A DNA stretch of 25,762 nucleotides from Limnoraphis robusta CS-951. Its GTDB lineage: Bacteria; Cyanobacteriota; Cyanobacteriia; Cyanobacteriales; Microcoleaceae. Below the pieces are notes generated by a model. That model did no database searches. It had not been told where the DNA came from and was given only the letters and a program-made list of their open reading frames with translations. The DNA lies in NCBI RefSeq assembly GCF_000972705.2, contig NZ_LATL02000016.1, positions 1-25,762 of the forward strand, in the 5' to 3' direction. Within the stretch, counting starts at the first letter, position 1; each line of letters begins with the position of its first letter. Made by a program: the position numbers and the translations under genes. This document shows, piece by piece, positions 14,798 to 22,643 of this stretch.

Positions 14798-17700
14798 ATG
14801 TGGAAAATCATTGTACAAAACCAGTTAGCTCTAAGTCTTCCGCTCGATCTCTGCACCAAGAAGCAATTTTCCTTCCTTTTATTACACGCAGGCGGCGATA
14901 CCTTAATTGCTCTGATCTATTATTTGATCGCCCTGTTGCTCTATCGGCTTCAACAGCGACAGGATTTTCCCCATCAACGCTTCTACATCTGGATCAGTGT
15001 CTTTCTGTTTACTTGTGGAACCACAAAAATTCTTGACCTTTGGACATTCTGCTATCCTAACCCCTGGCTTACTGAACTCAGCAGAGCGATTTTCATTCTG
15101 GTGTTTGTTTACACCGCCTGGATCTTGTTCCTCAAACGGCCAACAGTCCTAACATTACCCACCCAAGCTCAGTTTACAGCCATTGACAAAACCCAAGAAG
15201 CCAATATTCAGCAACCCATTAAAACCGAAGAAGTCCTGAAAAAACTCGTCGCCGATACCGCCGCAGTCACCGGAACCCAATTCTTTTCGACTTTAGTCAA
15301 GCAACTCGCCACCATCCTAGAAGTTCCCAACGTTCTGATTACCCAAGTCAACCCTCAAAACCCAAACCAACTGAATATTATCGCTTTTTACTCCAACGGA
15401 CAACTCCAACCCCAACTCCAATATCAGATGCTTGGGATGCCCTGTGAACTTGTCCTCAAAACCGCCAAAATCCAATTTTTAAACGATCACCTGCCAGAGC
15501 AATTTCCCCAAGCCTCAATCCTCAAAACCCTGGGCGTCGTCTCCTATCTGGGTGTTCCGCTATTAGATGGAGAACAACAAGCCATTGGTACTCTGTGCAT
15601 TCTCAGCGACAAGCCCCTCACAGACGAAAACACCCTAACCGCGATTTTAAGCCTGTTTGCAGCCCGAGTCGTCGCCGAAATTCAACGTCAGCAAGCAGAA
15701 ATTGCCCGCAATCAAGCCTATAATCAGTTAGAGATGCGAGTTCACCAAGCCACCGTCGGACTGCGATCGCGGACCGCCGAACTCGAACAAGAAATCCAAG
15801 AACGAGTCGCCGCCGAATTTAGCATCCTCACCAGTGGAATTCGCCTGAGAAAACAACAAACCGGACTCCTCGAACTCGCCCAAAGTCAAAGCATTTTTGA
15901 GGGAAATCTGGCGATCGCCATGAGCGAAATTACTCAAATTGCCGCCCGTACCCTAAATGTAGCCCGTTCCGGCATCTGGTTCTATAACACAGATCAATCA
16001 GAACTCTATTGTGCCTATTTGTACCCCAACTCAAGCGATTCTTCCCCAAAAACAGAAATCACCCTCCAGCGATCGCAATGTTCGGCCTACTTTGAAGCCA
16101 TTAACGCTCAACGAGTGATCAGCGCTTCCAACGCCCACACCGACGAATGTACCCAACAACTGACTGTCTACCTGCAAAAAAACGCCATGATCGCCTTACT
16201 GACTGTTCCCATTCGCTGCAAAGGGCAAATTCTCGGTGTGATCAGCTTAGAAGACAGTCTAATCCGAGATTGGGCCATAGAAGAACAAAACTTTACCAGC
16301 TACCTGGCACAGATGACCTCTCTAGCTCTCGAAGCCCGCGATCGCAAACAAGCCGAAGCCGCCTTACAATCAAGTCAGCGCTGGGTGCAGCAAATCGCCG
16401 ATGCTAGCCCCGGAATTTTGTATCTCTACGATCTCTCTCAACAACGCAACCTCTACACCAACCGTACCGTTGTCGATCTTTTGGGCTACACCGCCGCTCA
16501 AATTCAAGCAATGGATCAAACCCTATTTCAAATCTTGATGCACCCCGAGGACTTGGCAAGATTATCCGATTACTACTCTCAAATGCTGATTGGTTGTCAA
16601 GGCGATGTCTTTGAAATAGAATATCGCATCCAACACCGAGACGGACATTACCTGTGGTTCGTTAGTCGAGATACCGTTTTTAGTTACAGCGAGTCTGGAC
16701 AACTCAAACAAATTCTCGGAACCGCAAATGATATTACCGAAATCAAGCAAGCCGAAGAAAAACTTCGCGCCAGCCAAGCCAGCCTCGCCACCGCTCAACA
16801 AGTGGCTCATGTGGGAAACTGGCAGTTAGACCTTCAGACTCACCAGATTATTTGGTCAGAAGAATTATTCCGCATCTTTGGTCTTGATCCGACTCAAAGA
16901 GAACCCCGTTATACTCAACTGATTAAGCAAATTCATCCTCAAGATCGACCCCTCTGGCGAAGTCAGCTTAAGCAACTCTTGAAGTTCGGAAAAGCCACTG
17001 AATTTGATTGTCGCATTATTCGACCTGATGGTTTGATCCGTCATATTGAAGCGCGAGGACAGGGCATTTTTAACGCTCAAAACCAAATTATCCAGGCGGT
17101 GGGTACAATTCTCGATATTACTGAACGCAAGCGTTCTGAACAAGCCCTGCGAAATATGGCTGAACGAGAGCGGGCTTTTTCCCAAGTCTTGCAACGAATG
17201 CGTCAGTCCCTAGATTTACAGAAAATTTTTAGTAGCACCACGGCTGAACTCCTACAAGCCCTCAACAGTCATCGAGTCGTTATTTATCAATTTTTACCCG
17301 ACTGGAGTGGGGAATTTGTTGCTGAGTCTGTGACTCCCCAATGGCAGCCTTTACTCGGCTCAACGGCTTCTGCGGCTAGCATCGAAAATCTAGTTAATCA
17401 AACCCAATGCACCGTTCAACAGTTAGTCAGTATTCAAGACACCTATCTCCAAGAAACCCAAGGGGGTTTATATCAACAGGGCGTCACTTATCTCTGTGTT
17501 AATGATATTTACAAAACTGATTTTTCGAGTTGTTACATTGAATTATTAGAGAAATTTCACGCCCGAGCCTATATTACCGTTCCCATTTTTTGCGGAACTC
17601 AACTCTGGGGACTCTTAGCCACCTATCAAAATGATAGCCCCCGTCATTGGGAAGAATCTGAAATTCGCATGATGGTACAAATTGGCATTCAGTTAGGCGT

Positions 17701-19177
17701 CGCGGTTCAACAAGCTGAACTTTTAAGCACCACTCAACAGCAAGCCCAAGAACTTAAATACGCTAAAGAAATCGCTGATGCTGCTAACCGAGCCAAAAGC
17801 GAATTTTTAGCCAATATGAGTCACGAACTTCGTACCCCTCTGAATGCAATTCTCGGTTTTACTCAACTGATGCACCATGATCCGGCTTTATCTGGAGAGT
17901 ATCAGCAATATCTCGATATTATTAGTCATTCCGGCGAACATCTGCTGAATTTGATTAACGATATTTTGGAAATGTCGAAAATAGAAGCCGGACAGGTCAC
18001 ACTCAACGAAAAAAGCTTTGATTTACACTATTTAATCAATAGTCTTGAAGAAATGCTGCGACTCAAAGCCCGCTCTAAACGCCTAGAATTGCGATTGGAT
18101 TGTGATGTTAATGTGCCTCAATATGTCATAACAGACGAGAATAAGCTGCGTCAGGTTCTGATTAATTTATTAAATAATGCAATTAAATTCACAGAAAAAG
18201 GCACTGTCATCTTGCGCGTGAGTTCTCTGGAGTTTCCCCAACCCAACACCCTGATGTTTGAAGTCGAAGATACAGGTTTAGGGATTGCAGCTTCTGAATT
18301 TGATCGGTTATTTAAAGCCTTTAGTCAAACAGAAGCTGGCTTAAAATCTGGTGAAGGAACGGGCTTAGGTTTACCGATCAGTCAACGGTTTGTCCAACTG
18401 ATGGGCGGAGAAATTACCGTTCGTTCTCAACCGGGAGTCGGGAGGATTTTTACGTTTAAGATTCCGGTTAAACTCACCGAAAAATCATCCGTTGAACCCG
18501 TTCATCCGACTCAAAAAGTTATCGGTTTAGCACCTCAGCAAAAAAGTTATCGAATTTTAGTCGTTGAGGATAAACTCACCAATCGTTTACTGTTACACAA
18601 ATTGCTGCACTCGATAGGATTTGCAGTCAAAGAAGCCCATAATGGACAAGAAGCAATTAAGATTTGGTCAAGTTGGCAACCGGATTTAATCTTCATGGAT
18701 ATCCGAATGCCGATCATGAATGGTTATGAAGCCACTCAACATATCAAATCTACACCGAATGGCAATCCTACGATCATCATAGCATTAACCGCCAGCGCCT
18801 TTGAACAAGACCGACAAATGATTTTATCCGCCGGATGTGATGATTTTATTCGCAAGCCTTTTCAAGAAGAAGAACTACTCACTTTAATCAGTCGGCATTT
18901 GGGTGTACAATATGTTTATGCAAATTCTACAGATCAGAAACATTCCACTCAATCTAATCATGCTGAGTCAGAATTTGTCTTAGATTCCAATGCTTTAAAT
19001 GTCATGTCTCAAGACTGGATTCAACAACTCTATCATGGGGCCGCTCAATGTAGCGATGTGCTAACGAATGAATTAATCGATCAAATTCCGCCAGAAAATA
19101 TACAACTCGCCAATGAACTCCGAGAATTAGTTGATAATTTCCGCTTTGATCGAATTATGGAACTTGTTCAAAATTGA
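14798..19177 (+). CDS. Hybrid histidine kinase with ethylene-receptor-like, GAF, PAS, GAF, PAS, PAS-type sensors and receiver
   Basis: 1459 residues; domain order is membrane, GAF, GAF, PAS, PAS, GAF, kinase, receiver. Residues about 25-115 form three membrane helices related to the ethylene-receptor sensor (GGDTLIALIYY, FTCGTTKILDLWTF). Asp34, Tyr41 and Cys73 are kept, but Lys77 replaces the expected copper-ligand His. GAF domains lie near 150-295 and 356-515, and PAS domains near 524-653 and 658-782. A third GAF (about 787-975) resembles cyanobacteriochromes: DTYLQETQGG (Asp881), then SSCYIELLEKF with Cys912. The kinase core has the phospho-acceptor His1009 in MSHELRTPLN and an ATPase domain with NLLNNAIKFT and GEGTGLGLPIS (about 1108-1225). 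A receiver domain (about 1250-1370) carries the phospho-acceptor Asp1301 in FMDIRMPIMNG. About 80 more residues follow, with no Hpt histidine motif that I can see. It sits in the inner membrane; phosphotransfer to an outside Hpt or regulator is expected. The start at 14798 gives a complete first helix. Confidence 0.9.
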   Translation: MWKIIVQNQLALSLPLDLCTKKQFSFLLLHAGGDTLIALIYYLIALLLYRLQQRQDFPHQRFYIWISVFLFTCGTTKILDLWTFCYPNPWLTELSRAIFILVFVYTAWILFLKRPTVLTLPTQAQFTAIDKTQEANIQQPIKTEEVLKKLVADTAAVTGTQFFSTLVKQLATILEVPNVLITQVNPQNPNQLNIIAFYSNGQLQPQLQYQMLGMPCELVLKTAKIQFLNDHLPEQFPQASILKTLGVVSYLGVPLLDGEQQAIGTLCILSDKPLTDENTLTAILSLFAARVVAEIQRQQAEIARNQAYNQLEMRVHQATVGLRSRTAELEQEIQERVAAEFSILTSGIRLRKQQTGLLELAQSQSIFEGNLAIAMSEITQIAARTLNVARSGIWFYNTDQSELYCAYLYPNSSDSSPKTEITLQRSQCSAYFEAINAQRVISASNAHTDECTQQLTVYLQKNAMIALLTVPIRCKGQILGVISLEDSLIRDWAIEEQNFTSYLAQMTSLALEARDRKQAEAALQSSQRWVQQIADASPGILYLYDLSQQRNLYTNRTVVDLLGYTAAQIQAMDQTLFQILMHPEDLARLSDYYSQMLIGCQGDVFEIEYRIQHRDGHYLWFVSRDTVFSYSESGQLKQILGTANDITEIKQAEEKLRASQASLATAQQVAHVGNWQLDLQTHQIIWSEELFRIFGLDPTQREPRYTQLIKQIHPQDRPLWRSQLKQLLKFGKATEFDCRIIRPDGLIRHIEARGQGIFNAQNQIIQAVGTILDITERKRSEQALRNMAERERAFSQVLQRMRQSLDLQKIFSSTTAELLQALNSHRVVIYQFLPDWSGEFVAESVTPQWQPLLGSTASAASIENLVNQTQCTVQQLVSIQDTYLQETQGGLYQQGVTYLCVNDIYKTDFSSCYIELLEKFHARAYITVPIFCGTQLWGLLATYQNDSPRHWEESEIRMMVQIGIQLGVAVQQAELLSTTQQQAQELKYAKEIADAANRAKSEFLANMSHELRTPLNAILGFTQLMHHDPALSGEYQQYLDIISHSGEHLLNLINDILEMSKIEAGQVTLNEKSFDLHYLINSLEEMLRLKARSKRLELRLDCDVNVPQYVITDENKLRQVLINLLNNAIKFTEKGTVILRVSSLEFPQPNTLMFEVEDTGLGIAASEFDRLFKAFSQTEAGLKSGEGTGLGLPISQRFVQLMGGEITVRSQPGVGRIFTFKIPVKLTEKSSVEPVHPTQKVIGLAPQQKSYRILVVEDKLTNRLLLHKLLHSIGFAVKEAHNGQEAIKIWSSWQPDLIFMDIRMPIMNGYEATQHIKSTPNGNPTIIIALTASAFEQDRQMILSAGCDDFIRKPFQEEELLTLISRHLGVQYVYANSTDQKHSTQSNHAESEFVLDSNALNVMSQDWIQQLYHGAAQCSDVLTNELIDQIPPENIQLANELRELVDNFRFDRIMELVQN

Positions 19178-19207
19178 GCGATTTTTCATCTTTTCTCTGG
19201 CAGGAGA

Positions 19208-19237
19208 CTCCCGTTATAATCTTCGATTTAACGAGAG
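19208..19237. repeat. Left hairpin of the iscB relic
   Basis: CTCCCGTTA pairs with TAACGAGAG (one mismatch) around TAATCTTCGATT. On the minus strand, the stop codon of the iscB C-terminal frame falls inside this hairpin (19228-19230), as expected if it is the 3' end of the element. Confidence 0.65.
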
Positions 19238-19634
19238 AGGAATGCCAGTCCTTTATGTAGGTTTACAACTAGGTGACTTGAATAGCGAAGTAAACAAGTA
19301 TTTTTGTCGTTTACTCCTTGCTTTAGTCTTTTTTTCTTCGGAAAAAACTGATACAAATCGTTAGCACTGATATAACCCTTGAGGGTAGAACGCTTAGTTT
19401 TGTATTCAACGTAGTCCCCGTTTTTGAAAGAATGCGTTCCATCAAACCCACCATAAGTATCACGGACTCCACCTTTTTGAACAGTTAAGTCGTGCATTTT
19501 ACGGGGTCTTGAAGGAAGACGTTCTGTACTACTTTTGCCTTGCCATCTCTAACCCAACGCCTTGCCCTAGATGCTTTGGTAGGCATCGCTGGTGAGCCAT
19601 CGGGATTGAGAACGGGTAGACGCTTGTTAAACAT
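19228..19634 (-). pseudogene. iscB pseudogene, RuvC/HNH core deleted
   Basis: The N-terminal piece starts at the ATG at 19634: MFNKRLPVLNPDGSPAMPTK, then ASRARRWVRDGKAKVVQNVF. This is the PLMP/RRXRR domain that opens IscB, the ancestor of Cas9. Near 19500-19515 it jumps and loses frame, stopping at 19485. In another frame the C-terminal piece follows: KMHDLTVQKGGVRDTYGGFD, then GDYVEYK, GYISANDLYQFFPKKKR, to a stop at 19228. The KGGVR..YGG motif is typical of the IscB C-terminus. The RuvC and HNH nuclease segments, roughly 300 codons, are absent, so no cutting activity is possible. A longer in-frame ATG at 19673 exists but would run into the presumed omega-RNA. Confidence 0.75.
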
Positions 19635-19639
19635 TGGAG

Positions 19640-19858
19640 ATAATCCAGTTAACTGTACTTGTTGGATTCCCAACTACACCTCGCCCATTCTTTGCCGCGA
19701 TTCCCAACAACTGGTTGGGTCAAACAGGGAGTCCTTGCGCTCTGTGGCACAAGGAAGTGTGTAACGTCAAAGAACTCAGTGGGCTATTCAGCTTGCTTAC
19801 TGCTTGGAGTCCAGTGTTTCTCCGCAAGCTCCCGTTATAATCTTCGATTTAACGGGAG
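19640..19858 (-). ncRNA. Probable omega-RNA relic upstream of iscB
   Basis: IscB guides are encoded just upstream of the gene, with the guide segment at the RNA 5' end just outside the element. The 200 bases before the iscB start have no good ORF but several pairings, the clearest being CCCAAC / GTTGGG at 19703-19708 and 19714-19719. If expressed, the guide would come from bases just above 19858, the end of the radical SAM gene and its stop. Assignment rests on position and structure only. Confidence 0.4.
19829..19858. repeat. Right hairpin of the iscB relic
   Basis: A perfect nine-base stem CTCCCGTTA / TAACGGGAG around a 12-base loop; 29 of 30 bases equal the copy at 19208-19237. Confidence 0.7.
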
Positions 19859-19865
19859 AAGCTGA

Positions 19866-20669
19866 CTAACTTTGATGGACGGTTCTTACTTTTATCCCGG
19901 TTTGAGCGTGAATATTTTCCGCTAAAGCTTCTAAAACAGCCGGACTCACACATTTTAACTGACGAACTTCGTAAAGACGATCCTCTGTGATGCTATGATT
20001 TTCTCGTCCATCGAGTTGACGTTTAACAGGTTTAGGACGAGTTGGAGTATTCAGTTGAATTTCCCTTGGGGCGATCGCTTGAATTCGGCGAATATATTCA
20101 GCCACAGTGGGTTCATCCCAAGCCGATAAGATCATCGTTTGAATCCCTAATTCTCCCGGATACTCCGCCGAAAACTGTTCAATTCCCGCCCCTAAATCCG
20201 TAAAATTTACCCGATGATCCGCTCGGTTGACTCGTCTTAAGCCAGCCGCCGAAACTGCATCCAGTTTAACCGAGACTCGATCGGCTAATGCTAATTCTGA
20301 ACGCACTGTAGGATCATTTAACAGCGTCCCATTGGTTAATACTAAAGTCGGACGATGGGTTAATGCTTTAATTTCCCTTAAAATTTCCCCTAAATTCACC
20401 GCTAACGTCGGTTCACCACTCCCACTGAGAGTAATAATATCCACATCCCAAGGAGTAAACTGTTTTAACTCCTCTAAAATTTGTGAGGTGGGAATATATT
20501 CTCGGCGATCGCAAGTGATCTGTTCAATTTCTCCGAGTTGACAATAAACACAATTAAACGAACAAGTTGACACCCCACCAATCGGATCAATACCCAGCGA
20601 TCGCCCATATCGCCAAGAGGAAACCGGGCCGTAAACCGCAGAAAAGGAGTCTGCTGCTAGATTTGCCAT
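19866..20669 (-). CDS. Radical SAM protein (COG0731-like)
   Basis: 267 residues. The iron-sulfur and SAM-binding motif CSFNCVYC places Cys36, Cys40 and Cys43 near the N-terminus, followed by a glycine-rich TLSGSGEPTLA and TLVLTNGTLL, as in radical SAM (beta/alpha) barrels. The start YGPVSSWRYGRSLGIDPI and the length fit the COG0731 group, related to the archaeal wyosine-tRNA enzyme TYW1; the substrate of the bacterial members is not known to me. The start is 18 bases after the stop of the CPBP protease gene, so the two are probably one transcript. The iscB relic was inserted only 8 bases past its stop codon, leaving the gene intact. Cytoplasmic. Confidence 0.88.
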   Translation of the reverse strand: MANLAADSFSAVYGPVSSWRYGRSLGIDPIGGVSTCSFNCVYCQLGEIEQITCDRREYIPTSQILEELKQFTPWDVDIITLSGSGEPTLAVNLGEILREIKALTHRPTLVLTNGTLLNDPTVRSELALADRVSVKLDAVSAAGLRRVNRADHRVNFTDLGAGIEQFSAEYPGELGIQTMILSAWDEPTVAEYIRRIQAIAPREIQLNTPTRPKPVKRQLDGRENHSITEDRLYEVRQLKCVSPAVLEALAENIHAQTGIKVRTVHQS

Positions 20670-20687
20670 AATTTTAATTCTCGCGTC

Positions 20688-21515
20688 CTAGCCTAGATTG
20701 TAGACCCCCCACAATAGAGCTGCCACCATCAACAACATGACGATTCCCATCGCTCCCGCTAACGGTTGATCGGCGATACCTGTCACCCACTGCGGAACCC
20801 GACGACTATAGGTTAATCTTCCCAGGGTTTGTAAACTCGTCATTCCCCAAATCAAACCTGCGTGTAAACCGATAGCTAAACCCAGTTGACCCTGATCGCA
20901 GACACAAGCGAGGGTTAATACCATTCCCATTAACCCGAGTCCAGGGAGTTGTGGAATTACGTCTCGAACTTGCCAAATTAAGTGAGTCAAGGCAAAAATC
21001 AGACTGGTAATTGCTGCCGCACTAATGATGGCGTAGTCTTGTTGAAGTTGATACTGTACAAAACCTCGAAAGACAAATTCCTCTGTTGTACTAATCCAAA
21101 ATGCGAGTAATAGAATTGACAGCGCTGTACCGATGATTGCTGGGGTGGGTTTAAGATGGGGGTGCCAGTTCATCCAGCCAAAAACCCACTCGACTCCAAA
21201 TAACACGATTAAGCTGAGAATTGCTAAACTCCAACCGATCATTAAAGAAATCCCCGTTTGGGCTTGCCACACCCAGCCATAATCTAAAAATGACTGATGT
21301 TCAACCTTAGAGATGTTCCAGATAATCAAGGGAACCATCAAATAAAGTGAAGCCAGCAAAATCGACTTTTGTTTTTCGTTCAAGGGTTGAGGCGGATGCC
21401 AATTCAGTGCGATCGCGGTACCGATAGCAATTGGCAACCACAACAGTCCCCAAACCCAGAAAAATAGAGTCACTTTGATGATCGCACCTGCATTCAGCAG
21501 TTCCGTGAGATTCAT
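20688..21515 (-). CDS. CPBP-family intramembrane glutamic endopeptidase
   Basis: 275 residues with about seven or eight hydrophobic helices. The CPBP (Rce1/Abi) motifs are complete: motif 1 STTEEFVFRG (142-151, with Glu145/Glu146 and Arg150), motif 2 FALTHLIW (174-181, with His178) and motif 3 IGLHAGLIW (215-223, with His218). Eukaryotic members trim CAAX proteins; bacterial ones act in protein maturation, bacteriocin immunity or stress, and cyanobacteria carry many paralogues. It lies between a cyAbrB-like regulator (29 bases upstream) and a radical SAM gene (18 bases downstream) on the same strand, suggesting one operon, though the substrate is unknown. Complete, with no missing catalytic residue. 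Confidence 0.9.
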   Translation of the reverse strand: MNLTELLNAGAIIKVTLFFWVWGLLWLPIAIGTAIALNWHPPQPLNEKQKSILLASLYLMVPLIIWNISKVEHQSFLDYGWVWQAQTGISLMIGWSLAILSLIVLFGVEWVFGWMNWHPHLKPTPAIIGTALSILLLAFWISTTEEFVFRGFVQYQLQQDYAIISAAAITSLIFALTHLIWQVRDVIPQLPGLGLMGMVLTLACVCDQGQLGLAIGLHAGLIWGMTSLQTLGRLTYSRRVPQWVTGIADQPLAGAMGIVMLLMVAALLWGVYNLG

Positions 21516-21544
21516 GTTCCCGTTGCGATCAATAAACGAGTGTT

Positions 21545-21949
21545 TTACTCTTCTTCAGCTTCACTGCCATTTTTCTCATCACCGTCATCAACTTGAATCA
21601 GATGAATATGTTTGTATCCTAACTTAATATCAAATTCATCACCCGGCCTTAATCCCATTTCTTTGGTATAAGTTGAACCGATGACGATTTGACCATTTTT
21701 GTGAACGCTGACCATATAGGTTGGGGCGCGTCCACGACCATCGCCCGTACCATCTGGACTCAGAGGAATTCCCCGTGCTTTGAGAACGGCATCATAAAAA
21801 TCCGTCAGATTCACACGGACTTGGTTATCTTTTGTAACACTGTAATATCCACAGAGTCTTGCTGTTTCTCGGCGCGGAAGGTGAGAAAGTTCTTTGACTT
21901 TTTGAAGTAAAGCCTTTCCGGTCAGGGGTGCTGTTGCTGCTTTAGACAT
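21545..21949 (-). CDS. cyAbrB-family transcriptional regulator
   Basis: 134 residues. The N-terminal part (TGKALLQKVKELSHLPRRET, ARLCGYYSV, VNLTDFYDAVLKARGIPLSP) and the C-terminal AbrB/SpoVT-like swapped-hairpin part (YMVSVHKNGQIVIGSTYTKE, MGLRPGDEFDIKLGYKHIHL) match cyanobacterial cyAbrB proteins, in which the AbrB-type domain is C-terminal. These DNA-binding proteins control carbon and nitrogen metabolism, hydrogenase genes and cell differentiation. I cannot say whether it is the cyAbrB1 or cyAbrB2 type. An acidic tail (DDGDEKNGSEAEEE) ends the protein. A promoter candidate lies at 22022-22051. It is the first gene of a probable three-gene unit with the CPBP protease and radical SAM genes. 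Confidence 0.92.
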   Translation of the reverse strand: MSKAATAPLTGKALLQKVKELSHLPRRETARLCGYYSVTKDNQVRVNLTDFYDAVLKARGIPLSPDGTGDGRGRAPTYMVSVHKNGQIVIGSTYTKEMGLRPGDEFDIKLGYKHIHLIQVDDGDEKNGSEAEEE

Positions 21950-22643
21950 CGTTTGACAAAATCTCCATTTGGCATTAAAAACATTCAGTCAGTCCTATGT
22001 ATGTTTCGGGCTGCTAAAAATAATATATACTTAAATTTATCAATTTGACAAAATTTTTTTGGTTAATCTTGTGAAGATTGTGATTATTCCGTAAAGTCAT
22101 TGCTCAACAGAAGAAAAATTGCTATCCTCCTGGGGATTTAAGGGAAAAATCTCGGCTGAAATTCTGCCCAAGGGATAGGCTGTCTGGGCTGATATCCGAC
22201 AATTTCAGTAATAGGTTATAGGCATCTTGACTCAATTTGTCCAGCCCGGAACGCCAAGAGCTGCCTCTATTTTAAAACCGACAAATCGGCTATAGGGTCT
22301 CAATACGAGGTCAGGAGAGCGTTAATTTCCGGGCAACAGCTTCAGCCAGATGAAACGGTCTGGTCTGGTGTGACTTGCCAATATTGGGTCAGTTTGTCTT
22401 GACAACAACAGCAAGGGTAGACCAGCAATTGCCAATCCCCTCAGAAAATAGACGGAATTCTTAAAAATTTCCAATGATCAAACGTCCTCACTCTGTTCTG
22501 GATCGCTCAAACCCTTGACAGAAGAAACCCCAGGGGCGGTTTACAGTCGTTTACACCTTTCTAAGTTTCCCTGTTTCCCGAAGCGTTAAGGATTATGATT
22601 GACAACTCATTCACAAAGCTGTATCACTTCCTACGACAAATCA
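21950..22643. other. Long spacer between cyAbrB and lpxD
   Basis: About 690 bases. It holds the cyAbrB promoter candidate near 22022-22051 and a small hairpin CCGA/TCGG at 22278-22289 that, on the minus strand, is followed by TTTTAAAA and could end the lpxD transcript weakly. The middle (about 22130-22560) is more GC-rich and irregular than other spacers here, as RNA genes often are, but I recognise no known RNA. A 20-codon plus-strand frame at 22595 overlaps the lpxD end and is probably chance. Confidence 0.35.
22022..22051 (-). promoter_or_regulatory. Promoter candidate for cyAbrB
   Basis: Read on the minus strand: TTGTCA (22051-22046), 18 bases, TATATT (22027-22022). It would leave a leader of roughly 65 bases before the ATG at 21949. 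Each box is one base from consensus, but the region is AT-rich, so chance is possible. Confidence 0.4.

Larger units (their letters stand above)
19208..19858 (-). mobile_element. Decayed IS200/IS605-type element carrying an iscB relic
   Basis: Two 30-base copies of one hairpin in the same orientation bound this segment: 19208-19237 and 19829-19858, differing at one base. Each folds as CTCCCGTTA / TAACGGGAG with a 12-base loop; the left copy has one stem mismatch. Same-orientation subterminal hairpins are what TnpA transposases of this family recognise at both ends. Inside, on the minus strand, are a probable omega-RNA region and the two ends of an iscB gene with the nuclease core missing. No tnpA is present, so movement would need one in trans. 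It begins 31 bases after the hybrid-kinase stop and ends 8 bases before the radical SAM stop. Confidence 0.65.

Noticed and set aside
19131..19364. Plus-strand frame overlapping the hybrid-kinase end
   Set aside because: It overlaps the 3' end of the kinase in another frame and then runs antisense to the iscB relic; no family resemblance.
19208..19858. A working RNA-guided IscB nuclease
   Set aside because: The RuvC and HNH segments are deleted and the frame is broken, so only the ends of the gene remain.
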